Shown here: positions 36,713 through 45,918 of the stretch, in pieces
Layout of the letters: each line of letters begins with the position of its first letter
Position numbering within the stretch: position 1 is the stretch's first letter
Assembly (NCBI RefSeq): GCF_001421665.1
Contig: NZ_LMKV01000001.1
Location: 703,415 to 767,414, forward strand
Source: Sphingobium sp. Leaf26
GTDB lineage: Bacteria > Pseudomonadota > Alphaproteobacteria > Sphingomonadales > Sphingomonadaceae
Direction of reading: 5' to 3'
Length of the DNA stretch: 64,000 nt
Made by a program: the position numbers and the translations under genes
Notes under the pieces: generated by a model
Told to the model about the DNA's origin: nothing
What the model saw: the letters and a program-made list of their open reading frames with translations, nothing else
Database searches by the model: none

Positions 36713-36825
36713 CTTATACCATCGACATTCATCGCTATCCCTGAACGCCGGACCTTCGGGTCGCACCATCCGGCGGCGGGATAGCCGCGCGCAAGGCCGC
36801 GCCAATCCTGACGGAGACGCACAAG

Positions 36826-38406
36826 ATGTTGGACGCAAATCTCAAGGGCCAGTTGAAGGCCTATATGGCGAACATCACCCAGCCGATCGAGCTGGTGGCG
36901 TCGCTGGACGACGGCGCAAAATCGCGCGAAATGGGCGAATTGCTGAACGAAATCGCCGAACTGTCCGATAAGGTGTCGGTCGTGGACGGCTCCAATGCCC
37001 GCAAGCCCAGCTTCATGATCCGCCGCGTCGGCACCGATATCGGCGTGACCTTCGCCGGCCTGCCGATGGGGCATGAATTCACCTCGCTGGTGCTGGCCCT
37101 GCTCCAGGTCGGCGGCCATCCGTCGAAGGCCGCGCAGGATCTGATCCAGCAGGTCAAGGATCTGGACGGCGATTTCGCGTTCGAAACCTATTTCTCGCTG
37201 TCGTGCCAGAATTGCCCCGATGTGGTGCAGGCACTCAACCTGATGAGCGTGCTCAACCCCCGGATCAGCCATGTCGCGATCGACGGTGGCCTGTTCAAGG
37301 ACGAGGTCGATGCGCGCAAGGTGATGGCCGTGCCGACCATCTTCCTGAACGGCGAACCCTTCGGGCAGGGCCGGATGGAGTTGGAACAGATCGTCGCGAA
37401 GATCGACAGCGGCGCAGAAGCGAAGGCGGCCGAGAAGATCAAGCGCCAGGACCCGTTCGAAGTGCTGGTGATCGGCGGCGGCCCCGCCGGGGCTGCGGCA
37501 GCCATCTATGCGGCGCGCAAGGGCATCCGCACCGGGGTCGCGGCGGAGCGGTTCGGCGGTCAGGTGCTCGACACGATGGATATCGAGAATTTCATATCGG
37601 TATCGCGCACCGAAGGGCCGAAGCTGGCCTCGGCGCTGGAGGCGCACGTCAAGGATTATGACGTCGAGATCATGAACCTGCAAAAGGCCGCGAAGCTGAT
37701 CCCGGCCAAGACCGAGGGTGGCTATCATGAGGTCGTGCTGGAAAACGGCGCGTCGCTGAAAGGCCGTACGCTGATCCTCTCCACCGGCGCCCGCTGGCGG
37801 CAGATGGGCGTGCCGGGCGAAGAAGACTATCGCAACAAGGGCGTCGCCTATTGCCCGCATTGCGACGGTCCGCTGTTCAAGGGCAAGCGCGTGGCGGTGA
37901 TCGGCGGCGGCAATAGCGGCGTCGAAGCGGCGATCGACCTGGCCGGCATCGTCGCCCATGTGACGCTGGTCGAATATGACAGCCAGTTGCGCGCCGACGC
38001 CGTGTTGCAGCGGAAACTCGCCAGCCTTCCCAACGTCAAGATCATCACATCGGCGCTCACCACCAAGGTGGACGGCAATGGCGAACGGGTGACGGGCCTG
38101 TCGTACAAGGACCGCAACCACGGCACCGAACATGATGTCGAACTGGAGGGGATTTTCGTCCAGATCGGCCTGGTGCCCAACACCGAATGGTTGAAGGACG
38201 CGATCGCCCTGTCGCCGCGCGGCGAGATCGAAATCGACGCGCGCGGCGAAACCAGCCAGCCGGGCATCTTCGCGGCGGGTGACTGCACGACGGTGCCCTA
38301 TAAGCAGATCGTGATCGCCATGGGCGCGGGATCGACGGCGGCGCTCTCCGCCTTCGACTACCTCATTCGCCTGCCCGCCAGCGAAGAGGCAGCGCAGGCG
38401 GCGTAA
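36826..38406 (+). CDS. ahpF: Alkyl hydroperoxide reductase subunit F
   Basis: This 526-residue flavoprotein disulfide reductase has the N-terminal thioredoxin-fold redox centre Cys127/Cys130 (SCQNCPD), FAD-binding GGGPAG, the active dithiol Cys343/Cys346 (YCPHCDG), NAD-binding GGGNSG and the C-terminal FAD segment GIFAAGDCT. It passes NADH electrons to AhpC, encoded 180 bases upstream. Confidence 0.96.
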   Translation: MLDANLKGQLKAYMANITQPIELVASLDDGAKSREMGELLNEIAELSDKVSVVDGSNARKPSFMIRRVGTDIGVTFAGLPMGHEFTSLVLALLQVGGHPSKAAQDLIQQVKDLDGDFAFETYFSLSCQNCPDVVQALNLMSVLNPRISHVAIDGGLFKDEVDARKVMAVPTIFLNGEPFGQGRMELEQIVAKIDSGAEAKAAEKIKRQDPFEVLVIGGGPAGAAAAIYAARKGIRTGVAAERFGGQVLDTMDIENFISVSRTEGPKLASALEAHVKDYDVEIMNLQKAAKLIPAKTEGGYHEVVLENGASLKGRTLILSTGARWRQMGVPGEEDYRNKGVAYCPHCDGPLFKGKRVAVIGGGNSGVEAAIDLAGIVAHVTLVEYDSQLRADAVLQRKLASLPNVKIITSALTTKVDGNGERVTGLSYKDRNHGTEHDVELEGIFVQIGLVPNTEWLKDAIALSPRGEIEIDARGETSQPGIFAAGDCTTVPYKQIVIAMGAGSTAALSAFDYLIRLPASEEAAQAA

Positions 38407-38410
38407 TCTG

Positions 38411-38437
38411 TTCCCCGGCGCAGGCCGGGGTCCAGGT
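38411..38437. repeat. GTTCCCCGGC repeat arm / terminator
   Basis: CCCCGGC-GCAG-GCCGGGG forms a 7-bp stem at 38413-38430 (loop taken as four bases) between the convergent ahpF and transporter genes; same family as 23941-24005. Confidence 0.6.
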
Positions 38438-39745
38438 CTATGACGGCCGATCCGGCGACGGGTCGGCCTTTTTGTTTTTGCGCGGCGCGGTTTCCGGCAG
38501 CGCGATCAGCACCGGCAGCACGCACAGCGCCACGATTGCGATCATCGCGCCCGGCGCGGCGGCCCAGCCGCTTGCCTGCACCAGATGATGCGCCAGCCAT
38601 GGCGTCAATCCCCCGAACAGCGCCGTCGCGCTGGTCGCGCCGAAGGCCAGACCGCTCAGCCGCCCCTCTCCCGGAAATTGCTCGGCCGTGGCGACTGCGC
38701 CCACAGCGCTGACCGCGCCGCCGAGGCAGGCAAGCACCACCGCGCCCGCCAGCGCCAGCCCAAAGTCCCCACGCATCATCAGGAACAGCAGCATCGGCAG
38801 CACCACGCCCGCGATTGCCAGCGCGACCAGCACCGACCTGCGCCCGATCCGGTCTGTCAGCAAACCCGTCAGCGGCGTGACCATGATGACGGCCAGCGCC
38901 GCCAGCGTGGACAGCCATAGCGCGTCGGCCTCCCCGGTCGCACCCATGGCGGACAGGAAACTGGGTACATAGGTGATGCCGACATAATAGGTGATCGACC
39001 CCAGCGCGGAAATCGCGAACCCCCGGCCGATGGCTGCGCGATGATGGCGCAGGCTGTGGCGCAAGGGCGATTGCGGAATGGTCGCCTGCGCCTGCTGCCG
39101 CAGGAAATCGGGGGATTCCTGCATAGTGGAGCGCGCGAGCAGAATGATCCCGGCCAGCGCTGCACCCACCAGAAATGGGATGCGCCATCCCCATGTCGCC
39201 AGCGCGCCCTCATCCAGCGATGCCACCGTCAGCGCGGAGACGCCCGCCGCCAGCAGCGCGCCCACCTCGCTCGCCGCCGACGCGAGCGAGGTCACGAATC
39301 CCCGCCGTCCGGCCCGCGCACCCTCCAGCAGATAGGCGACCACGCCGGTATATTCGCCGCCGACGGAGAAGGCCATCAGGCAACGCAGCCCGATCATCAT
39401 CCAGCCCGCCGCCGGACCGACCTGCGCATGGGTCGGCAGCAGCGCCGTCGCCAGCATCGCGGCGGTCATCATCCCCATCGACAATAGCATGGTCGGCCGT
39501 CGGCCGTAGCGATCCCCGATATGGCCGAAGACGATCGCCCCGACCGGCCGCATCAGATAGGCGATGGCAAACCCGGCCAGCGCATCCCCCAGCCCGACCG
39601 CACCACCACCGAAAAACACCCGCGACAGCACGGTCGCGAAATAGAGATAGAGGGTGAAGTCATACCATTCGACGATGGTGGAAAGCGCCGCGATCGCGAG
39701 AGAGCGCGTGGGCAACGGGGTGGCGGGCGTGGAATGGGCCTGCAT
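38438..39745 (-). CDS. MFS transporter, metabolite:H+ symporter (MHS) family
   Basis: This 435-residue, 12-helix inner-membrane protein has the MHS start (STIVEWYDFTLYLYFATVLSRVFF), the MFS loop GHIGDRYGRRPTML and ...MAFSVGGEYTGVVAYLLEGA. Relatives import proline/betaine, citrate, shikimate or other organic acids with protons. The substrate cannot be read from the sequence, and no catabolic gene is adjacent. Confidence 0.88.
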   Translation of the reverse strand: MQAHSTPATPLPTRSLAIAALSTIVEWYDFTLYLYFATVLSRVFFGGGAVGLGDALAGFAIAYLMRPVGAIVFGHIGDRYGRRPTMLLSMGMMTAAMLATALLPTHAQVGPAAGWMMIGLRCLMAFSVGGEYTGVVAYLLEGARAGRRGFVTSLASAASEVGALLAAGVSALTVASLDEGALATWGWRIPFLVGAALAGIILLARSTMQESPDFLRQQAQATIPQSPLRHSLRHHRAAIGRGFAISALGSITYYVGITYVPSFLSAMGATGEADALWLSTLAALAVIMVTPLTGLLTDRIGRRSVLVALAIAGVVLPMLLFLMMRGDFGLALAGAVVLACLGGAVSAVGAVATAEQFPGEGRLSGLAFGATSATALFGGLTPWLAHHLVQASGWAAAPGAMIAIVALCVLPVLIALPETAPRKNKKADPSPDRPS

Positions 39746-39879
39746 GGATGCTCCTTCGCCTCGGTGCCGGACGCCCCCTTTCTGCCCGGTTCCCCGTCGC
39801 GATGGAAGAGACCTGCGATAAGCCGGATGCCGTCAGGGCGGCACTCGTCCCGATATGATCTCCAAACAGCGAAATGGTC

Positions 39880-39985
39880 GGGATGGGTGGATTTACGACG
39901 GTCGGCTTTGGGGGGATTACCGGCGATAGCTGACGCTGTGCGGAGAAAAATCGTTCGGCAACAATCGCCCCAGTAGCGGACATCC
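39880..39985 (+). repeat. Repeat R1, copy a
   Basis: Shared blocks with copy b (41073-41178, same orientation) include GATTTACGAC versus GATTTGCGAC and GACGCTGTGCGG.GAAAAATCG versus GACGCTGCGCTG.CAAAAATCG; overall about 70% by eye. It ends 44 bases before the start of the 40030 gene. Confidence 0.7.
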
Positions 39986-40029
39986 CATCCCGACGTTATC
40001 ATGCATTTCATATCAGGTAAGGCGGGTCG

Positions 40030-40335
40030 ATGACCGATGAATTTTGCGAATGTAGTCAGCACGGCGAGCAGCCAATTACATTCGTCTGTAAGCATATAAC
40101 CGCAACCCCTCGACCCAATACAATCGGTTTCGTGAGCTACCTATCAGAAGGTGAAGACGACCTGCGCGATGCTTGGTGTGAAGAATGCGACGCATACCTT
40201 GACCAGCATGGCGGGCATTGGATCGAGGGCAGAGTAGAGGTGCCAGACGGCATCAATATTCTATGTGCCGAGTGCTACCGCCTGCGGGAGGAGGACGCCT
40301 TGCGGGAAGACCGACGCATGATCCGGCACGAATGA
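40030..40335 (+). CDS. Small Cys-rich orphan protein
   Basis: This 101-residue protein has paired cysteines and histidines (FCECSQHG, FVCKHI, AWCEECDAY and ILCAEC) suggesting a zinc-ribbon-like fold. A GGCGGG site precedes the ATG. Base composition is lower in GC than neighbours. I do not recognise the family; its setting between repeats R1a and R2a, in a stretch with an immunity-like gene, suggests an accessory or toxin-related origin, which is inference. Confidence 0.65.
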   Translation: MTDEFCECSQHGEQPITFVCKHITATPRPNTIGFVSYLSEGEDDLRDAWCEECDAYLDQHGGHWIEGRVEVPDGINILCAECYRLREEDALREDRRMIRHE

Positions 40336-40349
40336 TTTGCGGCGATTTT

Positions 40350-40445
40350 CCACCAGATTTCGTCATTCAGTCTTCGCCTTGCCATCGGCGGGAATGGCCG
40401 GTTTCAGCGATCCGCATGGTCTGACGGAATGACCTAGAATGGTCG
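40350..40445 (+). repeat. Repeat R2, copy a
   Basis: CCACCAGATTTCGTCATTCAG is identical to the start of copy b at 41483 over 21 bases (the last base omitted here would exceed the display limit). Both continue with a diverged middle and then CTGACGGAATGACCTAGA versus CTGGCGGAATGACCAAGA. Confidence 0.75.
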
Positions 40446-40516
40446 CATGCGGCCGGGCTGCTTCCAGCCAAGGACTCGTCGCTTGCACGTCGCGCGGCAA
40501 GTGTAGCATGCATATA

Positions 40517-40975
40517 TTATCTACCGCTAAGGCCTGCTTCTTCGATCTCACCAGCCATTAGCCGCGCTATCTCAAGTTGGAACGTCGCAAGGTTAGAATA
40601 GTTCGTTTGAAATGAAGTTTTGACACAATCAGTCGGGTTGTGTTGGTCGGCTATCTCAACGCGGACCGAAAGGTCTCCGCGTTTGTTGGCAGGCGCAATT
40701 TTTACTCCGAGAACCTGCTCATACGCGCCATTTTCGCTGTATCCCCATTGTTCGCAAATGGGAGCGTCGGGATCAATCGGATATGTCGAAAGCTTCTCGC
40801 CAAACTCTTTGACGTTTTGCCACTGGACCCAGAAACCTCCGGCACCTGAACGGTTTTCCGTGACCACTCTCATCTCAAGCCAACCGAAGTCGTCAAGAAT
40901 CAGCCTGGGTGTGCCGTCATACCGGTATAGAAACGTCAAGGAAGCCATCTGACAGTTTTGGCCTGCAATTGACAT
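40517..40975 (-). CDS. Orphan protein of unknown function
   Basis: This 152-residue soluble protein is predicted mixed alpha/beta, with segments GGFWVQWQNVKEFGEKLSTYP, EQVLGVKIAPANKRGDLSVRV and a C-terminal helix ATFQLEIARLMAGEIEEAG. It resembles single-gene proteins of unknown function scattered in accessory regions; no named family is claimed. ATG 40948 is an alternative, nine codons in. No ribosome site is obvious at either start. Confidence 0.6.
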   Translation of the reverse strand: MSIAGQNCQMASLTFLYRYDGTPRLILDDFGWLEMRVVTENRSGAGGFWVQWQNVKEFGEKLSTYPIDPDAPICEQWGYSENGAYEQVLGVKIAPANKRGDLSVRVEIADQHNPTDCVKTSFQTNYSNLATFQLEIARLMAGEIEEAGLSGR

Positions 40976-41072
40976 GTTCGCAATCGTCGTTTTCGTCCGG
41001 TCCGCTTCCCTGCTCGAAACCGAACAAGCGGTTATCGCGCAGATCGCGCGCGAATCGGTCTACCGAACGGCG

Positions 41073-41178
41073 ATCAGGGGTAGATTTGCGACAGTCCGGT
41101 ATTGGAGAGATCAGCGCAGATGGCAGACGCTGCGCTGCAAAAATCGCTTGGCAGCAAACGCTCACTTGCGGACGTTCG
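41073..41178 (+). repeat. Repeat R1, copy b
   Basis: Diverged second copy of the 39880 element, same orientation. Its right end lies two bases from the stop codon of the Imm35-like gene. Confidence 0.7.
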
Positions 41179-41180
41179 AC

Positions 41181-41447
41181 TTAGCGGTGCAATAAAACCT
41201 CGGGATCACGGTCGAGCGAGCCACCCTCTACGACGCGGCCATCATCATGGATGACAACGGGCCCCTGTCCTACGAGCATTGCGCCGACGTCACCCGTCGC
41301 GACAAATGCCTCGGATTGGTAGAAGAACGCCCAGCCTGCGGAGAGACGTCGTGCCTCATGCGGCACTCGCGCCAACGCCTCGCCTAATGCGGCTTGCTTG
41401 ACACGTAGAAATCTGTCGAAGGCATCTGTCGCTGATCGTTCGTCCAT
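41181..41447 (-). CDS. YrhB/Imm35-like immunity-type protein
   Basis: This 88-residue protein contains a helical N-terminus and the pattern GWAFFYQSEAFVATGD...LVGQGPVVIHDDGRVVEGG, which fits the Imm35/YrhB family, small proteins usually found as immunity partners of polymorphic toxins. ATG 41447 has CAGG upstream; the frame is open 13 codons further. No toxin gene is nearby, so it would be an orphan immunity gene. The family call is by motif memory. Confidence 0.6.
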   Translation of the reverse strand: MDERSATDAFDRFLRVKQAALGEALARVPHEARRLSAGWAFFYQSEAFVATGDVGAMLVGQGPVVIHDDGRVVEGGSLDRDPEVLLHR

Positions 41448-41482
41448 ATTGCCTGATAAGCGCACTAGCAGGCGGACGCTAC

Positions 41483-41576
41483 CCACCAGATTTCGTCATT
41501 CAGCGTTCCACAGGTCAACTGAATGGGCAGCCAGTTTCAAGGGTTGTGATAATCTGGCGGAATGACCAAGATTGGT
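41483..41576 (+). repeat. Repeat R2, copy b
   Basis: Second copy of the 40350 element in the same orientation, ending just before the L,D-transpeptidase stop codon at 41580. Confidence 0.75.
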
Positions 41577-41579
41577 CGA

Positions 41580-42272
41580 CTACCCCCGCACCATCCCGAA
41601 AATGCCGGGATCAATTTCCAGCATCGGCGCGTCGCCCCGCCCCGCATCGACGGGCGCTGGCGGCAGGGTGACGCTGCCACGCCCCGGCGCCGGGCCGAAC
41701 GTCACCACCGTGCTGCCCGGATCGCTCAGCACCAGCGCGTCATATTGCAGCGCGGCGCTGAGCCGCGCCTGTGTCACTTCCACCAGCGTGCCGATCTTCG
41801 TCAGGGCGAACAGGTCGCGGGCGAAGGCGTAGGGCAGGCGGATGCAGCCATGGCTGGCAGGGTAGCCCGGATTATGCCCGGCATGCAGCGCGATCCCGTC
41901 CCAGGTCAGACGCTGCATATAGGGCATGGGCGCATTGCTGTAGAGGTTGGAGCGGTGCCATTGGCGCTTCTGCAATATCGGATAGTCGCCGGTCGGGGTT
42001 CGGTGTCCCTTCATGCCCGTGGATACGCTGGCCATGCCGATCAGCCGGTCGCCGCTATAGACATGGATCATCTGCTTTTCGATGCTGATGACCATGTAGA
42101 TCGGCCCGCTCCATGGTCCCTGCCCCAGCCAGCGATAGCCGCCCGGCGCCAGCACACCCTCTTCCGCCGCGCGTGCAGGATCGGGCGCACCCGCCGTCGT
42201 CAGCAGCGACAGGCTCAGCAGGCTCGCCAGGGCAAGGGGACGCAGCAGGGAACGGGGCCGGACAGAAGGCAT
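41580..42272 (-). CDS. L,D-transpeptidase (YkuD family)
   Basis: This 230-residue exported protein has a signal peptide (LLRPLALASLLSLSLLTTAGA) and a YkuD catalytic domain with HAGHNPGYPASHGCIRLP, giving the active Cys and upstream His. It should cross-link peptidoglycan (3-3 bonds) or attach proteins to it. A TTAACCAT sequence, a CtrA-type half-site, lies at 42282-42289, ten bases upstream of the start. Confidence 0.92.
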   Translation of the reverse strand: MPSVRPRSLLRPLALASLLSLSLLTTAGAPDPARAAEEGVLAPGGYRWLGQGPWSGPIYMVISIEKQMIHVYSGDRLIGMASVSTGMKGHRTPTGDYPILQKRQWHRSNLYSNAPMPYMQRLTWDGIALHAGHNPGYPASHGCIRLPYAFARDLFALTKIGTLVEVTQARLSAALQYDALVLSDPGSTVVTFGPAPGRGSVTLPPAPVDAGRGDAPMLEIDPGIFGMVRG

Positions 42273-42484
42273 AATGCTTTCTTAACCATGATGATCGCGA
42301 GCGCCAGTCCACTATCGCCCGGCCCGCCCCGCCGGTCCCATCGCGGGACATGGATCGCCATGGTGACGCGCGCGGGGGCGCTCGCAACAAAATGATAGAA
42401 ATGACGCAATAAAGGAATAAAATGTTTCACAGCCGCGTTCCAGTCTGTAGAGGGACCGCATCATAGTCTGAAGGATTTCGAGTC

Positions 42485-44335
42485 ATGCCCGCCTATCGTT
42501 CCCGCACCACCACCCATGGCCGCAATATGGCGGGCGCGCGTGGCCTCTGGCGCGCGACGGGCATGAAGGATTCCGATTTCGGCAAGCCGATCATCGCGAT
42601 CGCCAATAGTTTCACACAGTTCGTGCCGGGCCATGTTCACCTGAAGGATCTGGGCCAACTGGTCGCGCGCGAGATCGAGGCGGCGGGCGGCGTCGCCAAG
42701 GAATTCAACACCATCGCGGTCGATGACGGCATCGCCATGGGCCATGGCGGCATGCTCTATTCGCTGCCCAGCCGCGATCTGATCGCCGACAGCGTCGAAT
42801 ATATGGTCAACGCCCATTGCGCCGACGCGATCGTGTGCATCTCCAACTGCGACAAGATCACGCCCGGCATGTTGATGGCTGCCATGCGCCTCAACATCCC
42901 CGTCGTGTTCGTGTCGGGCGGGCCGATGGAAGCGGGCAAGGCGACCGTGCGCGGCAAGAAGGTCGCGCTCGACCTGGTCGATGCGATGGTCGTCGCCGCC
43001 GACGACAGCTATACCGATGAGGAAGTGCAGACGATCGAGCGCTCCGCCTGCCCCACCTGCGGCAGTTGTTCGGGCATGTTCACCGCCAATTCGATGAACT
43101 GCCTGACCGAGGCTTTGGGCCTGTCGTTGCCGGGCAACGGGTCGACGCTGGCCACCCACTCCGACCGCGAGCGGCTGTTCCGTGAGGCCGGGCATGTGAT
43201 CGTCGACATCACCAAACGCTATTATGAGCAGGACGACGAGAGCGTCCTGCCGCGCAACATCGCGAATTTCGCCGCGTTCGAAAATGCGATGAGCCTGGAT
43301 ATCGCCATGGGCGGATCGTCCAACACGGTGCTGCATCTGCTCGCCGCCGCGTTCGAGGGCGGGATCGACTTCACCATGGCCGATATCGACCGGCTGTCGC
43401 GCCGCGTGCCGTGCCTGTGCAAGGTCGCGCCCGCCAAGAACGACGTGCATATGGAGGATGTCCACCGCGCGGGCGGCATCATGGCGATTTTGGGCGAACT
43501 GGAGCGGGGCGGGTTGATCGACGCATCGCTCCCGACCGTTCATGCGCCCACGATGGCGGCCGCGCTCGCCCGCTGGGATATCGGCCGCACCAATAGCGAG
43601 GAAGTGCGCAACTTCTATCGCGCGGCCCCCGGCGGCGTGCCGACCCAGACGGCGTTCAGCCAGTCGGAACGGTGGGAAGACCTCGACACCGACCGCGAAC
43701 ATGGCGTGATCCGTTCGGTCGAGCATGCCTTTTCCAAGGATGGCGGCATCGCCGTGCTCTCCGGCAATCTGGCGCCCGAAGGCTGCATCGTGAAGACCGC
43801 GGGCGTGGACGAGAGCATCCTCGTCTTCCACGGCACCGCGCGCGTCTATGAAAGCCAGGACGCGGCGGTCGCGGGCATCCTCGGCAATGAGGTGAAGGCG
43901 AACGACGTCGTCGTCATCCGCTATGAAGGGCCGAAAGGTGGCCCCGGTATGCAGGAAATGCTCTATCCGACCAGCTATCTGAAGTCGAAGGGGCTGGGCA
44001 AGGCCTGCGCGCTCATCACCGACGGGCGTTTTTCGGGCGGCACGTCGGGCCTGTCGATCGGCCATGTCTCGCCCGAAGCGGCCGAAGGCGGGCTGATCGC
44101 TCTGGTCCAGACCGGCGACCCGATCGTCATCGACATCCCGGCGCGCGTCATCAAGGTCGATCTGGACGACAGCATCCTGGACGCCCGCCGCGCCGAGATG
44201 GAAGCGCGCGGCGCCAGGGCGTGGAAGCCATTCGGCCGCAAGCGCGAAGTGTCCCCGGCCCTGCGCGCCTATGCCGCGATGACCACCAACGCCGCCAAGG
44301 GCGCGGTGCGCGACGTCAGCCAGATCGAGCGCTGA
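42485..44335 (+). CDS. ilvD: Dihydroxy-acid dehydratase
   Basis: This 616-residue enzyme of valine/isoleucine synthesis has cluster cysteines Cys122 (NCDKITPGM, with Lys124) and Cys195 in [11 protein letters not shown], and the family segments [19 protein letters not shown] and [19 protein letters not shown]. It starts [20 protein letters not shown], the standard N-terminus. It is the true IlvD; the paralogue at 4497 lacks the CPTCGSC block and acts on sugar acids. Confidence 0.96.
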   Translation: MPAYRSRTTTHGRNMAGARGLWRATGMKDSDFGKPIIAIANSFTQFVPGHVHLKDLGQLVAREIEAAGGVAKEFNTIAVDDGIAMGHGGMLYSLPSRDLIADSVEYMVNAHCADAIVCISNCDKITPGMLMAAMRLNIPVVFVSGGPMEAGKATVRGKKVALDLVDAMVVAADDSYTDEEVQTIERSACPTCGSCSGMFTANSMNCLTEALGLSLPGNGSTLATHSDRERLFREAGHVIVDITKRYYEQDDESVLPRNIANFAAFENAMSLDIAMGGSSNTVLHLLAAAFEGGIDFTMADIDRLSRRVPCLCKVAPAKNDVHMEDVHRAGGIMAILGELERGGLIDASLPTVHAPTMAAALARWDIGRTNSEEVRNFYRAAPGGVPTQTAFSQSERWEDLDTDREHGVIRSVEHAFSKDGGIAVLSGNLAPEGCIVKTAGVDESILVFHGTARVYESQDAAVAGILGNEVKANDVVVIRYEGPKGGPGMQEMLYPTSYLKSKGLGKACALITDGRFSGGTSGLSIGHVSPEAAEGGLIALVQTGDPIVIDIPARVIKVDLDDSILDARRAEMEARGARAWKPFGRKREVSPALRAYAAMTTNAAKGAVRDVSQIER

Positions 44336-44343
44336 CACACATT

Positions 44344-44371
44344 CGCCCGCCTGCTCTCCAGCAGGCGGGCG
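44344..44371 (+). terminator. Strong hairpin after ilvD
   Basis: CGCCCGCCTGCT and AGCAGGCGGGCG form a perfect 12-bp stem with a 4-base loop, eight bases after the stop; ACCATTT follows. Confidence 0.75.
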
Positions 44372-44457
44372 ACCATTTCCAGCTACAGGAAGAATCCGCC
44401 TGTCGGGTGTCGACGTGATGCGCCTGCGGATCGCGCCGTCTGATCCGGACGTCCCGT

Positions 44458-45078
44458 TCAATGCCCCTTTCGTGCAAACCAGATATGGTGAAATTCATCC
44501 TTGCTGCCGGTGAAGGCAGGGACGCGCACCTCTTCGACCTCGAACCCGGCCTCCTCCAGCTTCACGCCGAAGTCCCCGTCCGGATAGGCCGACCAGATCG
44601 CCAATATTCCCCCGCATTTGAGTGCGGCATGGGCCGAGCGCAGGCCCCAGTTGCAATAGAGCCGCTCATTTTCCGGGCGGATCATGCCATCGGGACCATT
44701 GTCCACATCAAGCAGGATGGCATCGAACCGATCGGTCGAGGCGTCAATGATGTTATGGACGTCGCTGACATCGATGGTCAGGCGCGGATCGGACAAATGG
44801 TCGCGAAAGATATGCGCCAGCGGCCCCCTCGCCCAGGTCACGACCTTGGGCACCAGTTCGGCCACGATGATGGACGATCGCGCCGACCATGCCGCCAGCG
44901 CCGCCCCCAGGGTGAAGCCCATGCCCAGACCGCCGATCAGCACAACGCCATCGCGATGGCCCAGCCGTTGGCAGGTCAGCGCCGCCAGCGCCTCTTCCGA
45001 CACATGATCGCAGCTACCCATCAGCTCTTCCGAGCCGAAATGGATGGAATAATCGCCATCGGACCGGAGCAGTTGCAA
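44458..45078 (-). CDS. Spermidine-synthase-like methyltransferase-fold protein
   Basis: At least 206 residues of Rossmann type with VVLIGGLGMGFTLGAALA, AELVPKVVTWARG, FDAILLDVDNGPDG and LKCGGILAIWSAYPD, matching the spermidine-synthase-like group. The in-frame sequence before the TTG used here (DPVELIDTADIPGGGQ) also looks conserved, yet no ATG, GTG or TTG precedes it before a stop near 45205. The true start may be a non-standard codon, or the 5' end may be damaged. Confidence 0.8.
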   Translation of the reverse strand: MQLLRSDGDYSIHFGSEELMGSCDHVSEEALAALTCQRLGHRDGVVLIGGLGMGFTLGAALAAWSARSSIIVAELVPKVVTWARGPLAHIFRDHLSDPRLTIDVSDVHNIIDASTDRFDAILLDVDNGPDGMIRPENERLYCNWGLRSAHAALKCGGILAIWSAYPDGDFGVKLEEAGFEVEEVRVPAFTGSKDEFHHIWFARKGH

Positions 45079-45197
45079 CTGCCCGCCGCCGGGTATGTCT
45101 GCCGTATCGATGAGTTCTACAGGATCAAGGGATGATCGGGCGAAATTGCTAGCGAGTTGATCCAGAACCGATCCTTCACATCCGGTCGGAGAATGAC

Positions 45198-45515
45198 CTA
45201 TTTACGCGCCTTGCGCGCCGCATAACGGGCATCGCGTGCCGCCTTGCGTTCCGCTTCGGTCAGGACGGCAGGTTTGTTTGCCGCAGCCTTTTCCGCCTGT
45301 TCACGCTTGGCGACCTTGGCCGCTTCCCGCTCGCGCAGCACCGCCTCGCGCTTTTCCTGCGCCGCCGCTTCCTTGGCGAGGCTTCTGGCCAGCCGCTCGG
45401 CCTGTTCCGCTTCGCTCAACGGCGCCTTGGTGCGCAACTGCTCCAGTGCCTTCTTCCTTGCGTCCTGCGCCGCCGCAGTCCGATCCTGGAAGCCGGGTTC
45501 TTTATATCCGCGCAT
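45198..45515 (-). CDS. DUF6481-type small coiled-coil protein
   Basis: This 105-residue, highly charged Ala/Lys/Glu/Arg-rich protein starts MRGYKEPGFQDRTAAAQDAR and is otherwise one long helix (EAAAQEKREAVLREREAAK). It matches the conserved sphingomonad DUF6481 family as I remember it. Function unknown. Confidence 0.75.
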   Translation of the reverse strand: MRGYKEPGFQDRTAAAQDARKKALEQLRTKAPLSEAEQAERLARSLAKEAAAQEKREAVLREREAAKVAKREQAEKAAANKPAVLTEAERKAARDARYAARKARK

Positions 45516-45650
45516 ATCGTCCTTCTATACCCACTGCCCCGCGTCCGACCCACTGGATCAGCCCGAAGGCATATAAACCGGTCACCCCCCTCAGCCATCA
45601 GCCGAAAGACGCTTTCGCCAAGAATTTCGGGGATTGCCTATTGAAAGGGC

Positions 45651-45726
45651 TGGTGCCGCTTACAGGACTCGAACCTGTGACCCCCGCATTACGAATGCGA
45701 TGCTCTACCAACTGAGCTAAAGCGGC
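45651..45726 (-). tRNA. tRNA-Thr (anticodon CGU)
   Basis: Read on the minus strand, GCCGCTT pairs with AAGCGGC in the acceptor stem, the D arm is GCTC...GAGC, the anticodon loop is TTCGTAA (anticodon CGT), the T arm is ACAGG-TTCGAGT-CCTGT, and CCA is encoded. Total 76 bases. It decodes ACG. Confidence 0.96.
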
Positions 45727-45918
45727 GTAGGGGCGGGCAGATAACAGCGGTTGGGCGATTGGACAAGCCGGCATTTCACTTCACCGCTGCCTTTTTTCCA
45801 CTTGCGTCCCGCTCGTCCCATGCCGGCCGATCCGCCCCATCCTGTTTACGCCAAATTTACCATCCCATGCCAGTGTCGAGTCCCGGAATAGTTTTTCAGC
45901 GCAAGGTAGGACGATCGA

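Noticed and set aside
36061..38133. 690-codon minus-strand open frame
   Set aside because: Opposite to ahpC and ahpF, whose catalytic motifs prove the other strand.
35195..39861. Shared word GTCCCGATATGATC near 35195 and 39848
   Set aside because: A 14-base match between two places is expected by chance in a window of this size; the contexts differ.
40974..41195. 73-codon plus-strand frame over repeat R1b
   Set aside because: Lies mostly within the repeat; the R1a copy does not preserve the frame, so it is not treated as a gene.
42461..44461. 666-codon minus-strand open frame
   Set aside because: Opposite to ilvD, which has complete cluster motifs.
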